From contig CAYWJN010000058.1 in assembly GCA_964457455.1 (NCBI GenBank), positions 1-17,269 on the forward strand: 17,269 nt of DNA, written 5' to 3'. The first letter of the stretch is position 1; each line of letters starts with the position of its first letter. Made by a program: the position numbers and the translations under genes. Positions 12,668-17,269 of the stretch are shown here, piece after piece. Origin of the DNA: JABMPU01 sp964457455. GTDB lineage: Bacteria > Cloacimonadota > Cloacimonadia > Cloacimonadales > TCS61. The notes under the pieces are model-generated. The model saw nothing but the letters and a program-made list of their open reading frames with translations. It had not been told where the DNA came from and did no database searches.

Positions 12668-14748
12668 TGTATGATTCAAAACTGGCATTTCAGATTAAGA
12701 AACTGCTTTCAGATGATAATGTTAACAGGTTTAAAATAAAAGATATATCCAAAACAATAAAGGTAAGAAAACATAAACATAAAGATCTGGTTGATACACT
12801 TTTTAAATTAGCAAAAGATAACGAAATTAAGCTGAAAAACAGGAAATATTCCTCTTTTGCAAAACCAGATTATATTGAAGGAATTTTCGATGCCAGACCT
12901 CTGGCAAAAAATAAATCTTTCGCTTTTGTTATTACTCATGGATTTGATGTCTATATTTCATCCGAAGATACCTTGAATGCCTATCATGACGATGAAGTTC
13001 TAGTTGAAGTGAAATATTCAAAAAATCAAAAAAGGTATGGTATCATTAATAAAATAGTCAAGAGAAATAGAGAATTATTTGTGGGACAAATCCAGGAATA
13101 TCATGGAAATTATTACCTGATTCCAGATAATTCTCGCATTCATACTAACTTTAAAATCAATGACTTATCAACTGCTTCTATACAAGACAAAGTTGTTTTG
13201 AAAATTACAAATTGGGGAAATAGAGAACTTCAAAGATTACCGGTTGGTAATATTGTTGAAATCCTGGGAAAAGCAGGAAATCCGGAAGTTGAGATTTTAA
13301 GTATTATCAAAAATTATGAGCTTCCTCTCTCTTTTCCAGAAAGTGTTATCAAAGAAGTTACAGATTTGTCGGAAGAAATTACAAAAGAAGAAATCAGTAA
13401 AAGAAAAGACTTTAGAAAACTAGCTACATTCACCATCGATCCTGCTTCAGCAAAGGATTTCGATGATGCAATTTCCCTGAAAAAAGCAACTAATGGCTGG
13501 CGTTTGTATGTTCATATCGCAGATGTAGCTCATTATGTAAAACAAGATTCCTTGTTGTTCAAAGAATCTATGAAGCGTGGAAATAGTTATTATTTTCCCA
13601 AAAAAGTGATTCCCATGCTTCCGGAAAAAATATCCAATAAAATCTGCAGTTTGCGCCCTTTTGAAGATAAGCTTACAATCAGCGTTATAACGGATTTTGA
13701 TGAGTCATTTCAGATTATACATCAGGAAGTTTGTGAAAGTATCATTAATTCAAATGCTCGTTTTTCTTATGATGAGATCGATCTGATTTTTGAAGATTCA
13801 AATCCCGATATTCCTGAAGAAATTGTAAACATTCTGCAGCAGATGAAAACACTCTCCTCTGCCCTATCGGAACAAAGAAAGCAGCGTGGTTACCTGCGGT
13901 TTGACCTGCCGGAAGCGGAATTCATTTTTGATGATAAAGGTTATATTATTGACATCAGAAGAAGCATGGAAACGGAATCTCATAGTCTTATTGAGAATTT
14001 TATGCTTATCGCTAATGAATTCATTGCCAAGCAGCTAAGCCATCAAAACACAGTTTATAGAGTTCATGAAAAACCGGATGATGAGGATGTTGTCAAAATC
14101 AAGGAATTAACCCAAAAGCATGGATTAAAATTTCCTATAGAAAAAAATCTAAACTATGCTTTTCAAGAACTTTTGAGTTCAATGCCGGATGACGATTATC
14201 ACAGGGTTTTTGACAGGATTATCCTCAGAAATTTGAAGAAGGCAAAATACCAAACTGAAAATCTTGGTCACTTTGGTCTGGGAATAAAAACTTACACACA
14301 TTTCACTTCTCCGATCAGGAGACTTTGTGATCTGATTATTCATCATCAAATCAAACAAAAACTTATTTCGAATAAAAATACATTTACCCAGAAAAAACTG
14401 TCTGAGCTGGCTAATATCGCCTCAGAAAAGGAATTAATTGCAGACAATGCAGAAAGAGAAGTTGCTAATAAAAACAAACTCACATTTATTAAGAAAAAAC
14501 TGGGTGAAACATTTTCCGGAATTATCATTGGCGTGAACAACTCATCTCTTTTTGTTGAATTAGACAAATATCCAATTACAGGATTGGTTCCTTTTTCTTC
14601 TTTGAAAAAAGATTATTATCAATTTTATAAACAATATTTAAGATTGATAGGTAAAAGAACAGGTAAAATATTCAAGCTAACAGATAAGGTAGAAGTCTTG
14701 ATTAGCAGAGTTGATAATGATGTTTATTTTCAATTAGATGGAGAATAG
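12667..14748 (+). CDS. rnr: Ribonuclease R (RNB family 3'-5' exoribonuclease)
   Basis: 693 residues, slightly short of well-studied RNase R (about 750-810) but complete in domains. An N-terminal winged-helix region (about 1-60) is followed by cold-shock domains (about 70-215; SFAFVITHGFDVYI). The RNB catalytic domain starts near 245. Its metal-binding Asp cluster is intact in TIDPASAKDFDDAISL (Asp258, 264, 266, 267), and it also has HIADVAHYV and TSPIRRLCDLIIHHQ. A C-terminal S1 domain (about 610-693; FSGIIIGVNNSSLFVEL) completes it. It degrades structured RNA, rRNA fragments and mRNA in the cytoplasm. The long basic tail of the E. coli enzyme is absent. The ATG shares one base with the preceding TAA, and the stop is directly followed by the waaA ATG. 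Confidence 0.97.
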   Translation: MYDSKLAFQIKKLLSDDNVNRFKIKDISKTIKVRKHKHKDLVDTLFKLAKDNEIKLKNRKYSSFAKPDYIEGIFDARPLAKNKSFAFVITHGFDVYISSEDTLNAYHDDEVLVEVKYSKNQKRYGIINKIVKRNRELFVGQIQEYHGNYYLIPDNSRIHTNFKINDLSTASIQDKVVLKITNWGNRELQRLPVGNIVEILGKAGNPEVEILSIIKNYELPLSFPESVIKEVTDLSEEITKEEISKRKDFRKLATFTIDPASAKDFDDAISLKKATNGWRLYVHIADVAHYVKQDSLLFKESMKRGNSYYFPKKVIPMLPEKISNKICSLRPFEDKLTISVITDFDESFQIIHQEVCESIINSNARFSYDEIDLIFEDSNPDIPEEIVNILQQMKTLSSALSEQRKQRGYLRFDLPEAEFIFDDKGYIIDIRRSMETESHSLIENFMLIANEFIAKQLSHQNTVYRVHEKPDDEDVVKIKELTQKHGLKFPIEKNLNYAFQELLSSMPDDDYHRVFDRIILRNLKKAKYQTENLGHFGLGIKTYTHFTSPIRRLCDLIIHHQIKQKLISNKNTFTQKKLSELANIASEKELIADNAEREVANKNKLTFIKKKLGETFSGIIIGVNNSSLFVELDKYPITGLVPFSSLKKDYYQFYKQYLRLIGKRTGKIFKLTDKVEVLISRVDNDVYFQLDGE

Positions 14749-15966
14749 ATGTTAATGTTATTCTTTAATATAATCCTATACATAATGTTCATTTTTTCTT
14801 TACCCTGGATGCTCATTCGATTCAGTCGGGAAGAGCGAAAGATGAGGTTTGGAACCTCTATTTCCCAACTTAAAAATTGCGTCTGGATTCATGCTGCTTC
14901 AGTTGGTGAAGTGAATGCAGTTAAATCATTAATAATCGCTCTTCTAAACAAACACGTGAACAAGACTTTTATTTTATCCACAATGACGAACACAGGCTTA
15001 GAATCTGCAAATCAAATTCATCCAAAGCTGATTACAACACTGTTTCCGCTAGATTTCGTTTTTTTTATGAAAAGAGCTTTCAGAATGCTCAATCCTGAAC
15101 TAGTAATTTTGGTAGAAACGGAATTTTGGCCTAACATGCTTAATCAAGCAAAACTAAACAATGTTCCGGTTATCGTTGTTAATGGTAGAATTTCTGAGCG
15201 AACTTATCCGAAATATAAAAGATTCTCATTTTTCTGGAAACCGCTTTGGAAAGCTGTAAAAAGCGTGTCTGCACAATCTGAACATGATGCCAATCGCTTT
15301 AATTCATTAGGATTTAAAGATGTAATCAACAATCAGAATCTTAAGTTTAGTTTGCAACTACCCGAATTTGAAAGAGTAAAAACAAGAAACAAGTGGAATT
15401 TCTCCAAAAATGATTTTGTTATTGTTTTTGGAAGCAGCCGTCCCGGAGAAGAAAAATTATTAAAAGAAATCATTCCTATCTTAAAAAAGAGAATTCCCAA
15501 TTTAAAGATAATTATAGTTCCAAGGCATTTGGAAAGGATTTCAGAAGTTAAGGAAATATTTAAAGAATTCAATTACCAATTATACACAGAGTTAAAAAGC
15601 AACCCAGATATAATCATAGTGGATGAAATGGGAATTTTAACTGAAGCTTATGCAATGTCTGACCTGGCAATTGTGGGTGGAAGTTTCTTTGATTTTGGCG
15701 GACACAATCCTCTGGAACCTGCATTTTACGGGCTTCCTATAATAATGGGAGAGTTTTACGGTTCTTGTCTGGATTCTGTGAATAAGCTTAAACAAAATGA
15801 TGCGATTATTATTTCAGCCAAAGATGAATTGCTGAATAACATTCTGAAAATCGCACAAAATACTGATTATCGTTTAACTCTTGGGAAAAATGCTAAAAAA
15901 ACTTTACAACAAAATTCCGATAGTCTAAAAAAGAATCTGGAAATAATTGAAAGGTATATAAGATGA
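14749..15966 (+). CDS. waaA: 3-deoxy-D-manno-octulosonic acid (Kdo) transferase
   Basis: 405 residues, the usual length (about 420) for WaaA/KdtA. Residues 3-24 form an N-terminal membrane anchor. Family marks are WIHAASVGEV (46-55, with the conserved Glu54), ETEFWPN (123-129), GSSRPGEE (228-235) and GGSFFDFGGHNPLEPA (310-325). The enzyme transfers Kdo from CMP-Kdo to lipid A precursor at the inner-membrane cytoplasmic face, so the organism makes LPS. The usual GNLKFD motif reads QNLKFS here (196-201), a mild deviation. The start follows the RNase R TAG with no spacer, and TGGAGA in the end of rnr serves as SD. The stop overlaps the next ATG by 4 bases. Confidence 0.95.
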   Translation: MLMLFFNIILYIMFIFSLPWMLIRFSREERKMRFGTSISQLKNCVWIHAASVGEVNAVKSLIIALLNKHVNKTFILSTMTNTGLESANQIHPKLITTLFPLDFVFFMKRAFRMLNPELVILVETEFWPNMLNQAKLNNVPVIVVNGRISERTYPKYKRFSFFWKPLWKAVKSVSAQSEHDANRFNSLGFKDVINNQNLKFSLQLPEFERVKTRNKWNFSKNDFVIVFGSSRPGEEKLLKEIIPILKKRIPNLKIIIVPRHLERISEVKEIFKEFNYQLYTELKSNPDIIIVDEMGILTEAYAMSDLAIVGGSFFDFGGHNPLEPAFYGLPIIMGEFYGSCLDSVNKLKQNDAIIISAKDELLNNILKIAQNTDYRLTLGKNAKKTLQQNSDSLKKNLEIIERYIR

Positions 15967-16937
15967 AAAAAGCACTTTATTATAAAAAATTAGATAATTC
16001 AAAAGTACAATGCGAGCTTTGCCCTCATTTCTGCGTGATTGCTTCAAATGAAATCGGAATCTGCAGAGTACGTAAAAATCTGGATGGAAAATTATTCGCT
16101 GTGAATTACGCTGAAACAGTTACAATCAGCATTGATCCGATGGAGAAGAAACCTTTATTTCACTTTTATCCCGGAGAAAAGATTCTTTCTATTGGACCGA
16201 ATTCCTGCAATTTTTTCTGTGATTTCTGTCAGAATTACTCCATAAGTCAATTCGAAGTTCCTACCCGGAATTTATCTCTGGAATCTCTTTTGAAAGTTTG
16301 CAGAAAACATAAATCCAAATTTGTTGCTTTTACATATACAGAACCCATCACCTGGTACGAATATATTTTAGATGCATCTAAGTTCTTACATGCAAATGAT
16401 ATCAAAACCGTAATGGTTACGAATGGCTTTATAAATCCTGAACCTCTAAAAGAGCTTCTCCCCCACATCGATGCAATGAATATAGACCTCAAATCCATGG
16501 ATGATGATTTTTATCGCAGATTGTGTGGAGGTCGCTTATCACCGGTTTTAGATACAATCAAAGAAGCTGCTGAACATTGTCATGTGGAGGTTACTAATCT
16601 GCTCATTACCGAAGAAAACGATTCCGAAAAAAACATCCGTGACCTGGTTGACTTTGTTGAGAAAATAGATGCGAACATTCCTTTGCATTTTTCAAAATAT
16701 TATCCTCAATACAAAAGAGCAAATCCGCCCACACCCGCATCTTCACTGAATATGGCGTATAATATTGCCAAAGAAAAACTGAATTATGTTTATCTCGGTA
16801 ATGTGCTTTTTCAGAATCACACAAACTGCCCGAATTGTGGAGAACTTCTTATTAAACGTGAATTTCTAATAAAGAACTATATTAAGAATAATAGATGTCC
16901 GGATTGTAATCATCTGATATATGGAAAATTCAATTAA
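15963..16937 (+). CDS. amrS: AmrS-type radical SAM protein (AmmeMemoRadiSam family)
   Basis: 324 residues, overlapping waaA by ATGA. An N-terminal Cys-rich region (Cys17, Cys20, Cys24, Cys34) precedes the radical SAM cluster motif CNFFCDFCQ, with Cys82, Cys86 and Cys89 in CxxxCxxC spacing. Further marks are FTYTEPITWYEY (about 122-133), a TNGFI motif, MNIDLKSM, and HFSKYYPQYK. The C-terminus has a zinc-ribbon-like pair of knuckles (CPNC and CPDC). This matches the AmrS group, often listed as PflA-like, which partners with AMMECR1 and Memo proteins in a conserved but poorly understood system; neither partner is in this window. The missing partners may be distant. Cytoplasmic; substrate unknown. 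Confidence 0.92.
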   Translation: MKKALYYKKLDNSKVQCELCPHFCVIASNEIGICRVRKNLDGKLFAVNYAETVTISIDPMEKKPLFHFYPGEKILSIGPNSCNFFCDFCQNYSISQFEVPTRNLSLESLLKVCRKHKSKFVAFTYTEPITWYEYILDASKFLHANDIKTVMVTNGFINPEPLKELLPHIDAMNIDLKSMDDDFYRRLCGGRLSPVLDTIKEAAEHCHVEVTNLLITEENDSEKNIRDLVDFVEKIDANIPLHFSKYYPQYKRANPPTPASSLNMAYNIAKEKLNYVYLGNVLFQNHTNCPNCGELLIKREFLIKNYIKNNRCPDCNHLIYGKFN

Positions 16938-17269
16938 CAAAAATCTCTCCAATCTCAAAAAACTATTCACAAAAGCTGATATAATTCTGATAATTCTTTT
17001 ATTATTGATTGCTGTCATAATTTCAGTTACACTGTTTAATAAACGAAACGAGAAGATCGTTGAAATCCATCAAGACAATAAACTGATTAGAAGATGTAAA
17101 TTGGATAAAGATGAGATCATTAAAATTGATGAGCTGATTATCATCGAAATAAAGAATGGTAAAGTGAGGATGAAAAGTTCTTCCTGCAAAAATCAGTTGT
17201 GCGTTAAACAAGGCTGGTCTAGCTATTTTCCCATTATTTGTGTTCCCAATAAGATTTCAATTGTTATCA
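16921..17269 (+). CDS. NusG domain II-containing protein, partial (runs off right edge)
   Basis: 116 codons are visible from the ATG at 16921, which overlaps the radical SAM gene by 17 bases; the end lies outside the window. Residues 1-19 are polar (MENSINKNLSNLKKLFTKAD), followed by one transmembrane helix (about 20-40) and a beta-rich domain. The segment SSCKNQLCVKQGW followed by FPIICVPNKISI matches the NusG_II domain (Pfam PF07009), usually found as short membrane-anchored proteins next to Gx-transporter, ApbE or Rnf-type genes. The next genes to the right could show such a cluster. The SD is weak, consistent with coupling to the gene before it. Confidence 0.85.
   Translation, partial: MENSINKNLSNLKKLFTKADIILIILLLLIAVIISVTLFNKRNEKIVEIHQDNKLIRRCKLDKDEIIKIDELIIIEIKNGKVRMKSSSCKNQLCVKQGWSSYFPIICVPNKISIVI

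Overview
The window is AT-rich bacterial DNA, most likely an assembled metagenome contig: it contains a run of exactly 100 N at 9886-9985. A Kdo transferase gene (waaA) indicates a Gram-negative outer membrane. A secreted nuclease carries the C-terminal FlgD-like sorting domain typical of the Bacteroidetes/Chlorobi/Cloacimonadota (FCB) group. Together with very low G+C this suggests an FCB-type lineage, with candidate phylum Cloacimonadota as my preferred guess. The placement is inference; no marker in the window settles it.

Layout. (1) 1-2133, minus strand: the N-terminal 711 codons of a large SNF2/DEAH-type helicase that runs off the left edge. (2) 2134-2605: divergent intergenic region with a perfect nested hairpin and short repeats. 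(3) 2606-6891, plus strand: an exported TPR protein, a secreted endonuclease I with a sorting domain, a cytosolic DUF5677-like protein and a small lipoprotein. Short AATTAGC-type repeats sit directly in front of the first three. (4) 7038-7075: a hairpin between convergent genes. (5) 7092-10924, minus strand: a compact cassette of unfamiliar small genes. In transcription order these are a start-less ORF remnant, a 142-aa protein, a ~185-aa protein broken by the N gap, a 55-aa Cys protein, an Ig-like protein apparently split by a frameshift, a pair of paralogous ~160-aa proteins, and a 59-aa holin-like membrane protein. Parts of this cassette are visibly richer in G+C than the flanks (line 7321-7380 has 32 G/C of 60; line 12721-12780 has 13 of 60). 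It looks like a phage-derived or otherwise acquired module, but no integrase, terminase, portal or capsid gene is recognisable. (6) 10925-11305: intergenic DNA with several copies of a 10-mer, AAAGCGTGAA. (7) 11306-17269, plus strand: a tightly coupled housekeeping operon: an 18-codon leader ORF, yicC, a small membrane protein, RNase R, waaA, an AmrS-type radical SAM enzyme, and the start of a NusG domain II protein cut by the right edge.

The housekeeping operon joins RNA turnover (YicC and RNase R) to envelope biogenesis (WaaA) through overlapping start and stop codons. The minus-strand cassette is the part most likely to hold something undescribed. Its order (Ig-like structural-type protein, duplicated small proteins, last a one-helix protein like XhlA-type holin helpers) fits a degraded or minimal phage-like particle. 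The N gap inside it is probably an assembly artefact: both contig ends carry the same 7 bases, and joining them there restores one reading frame.
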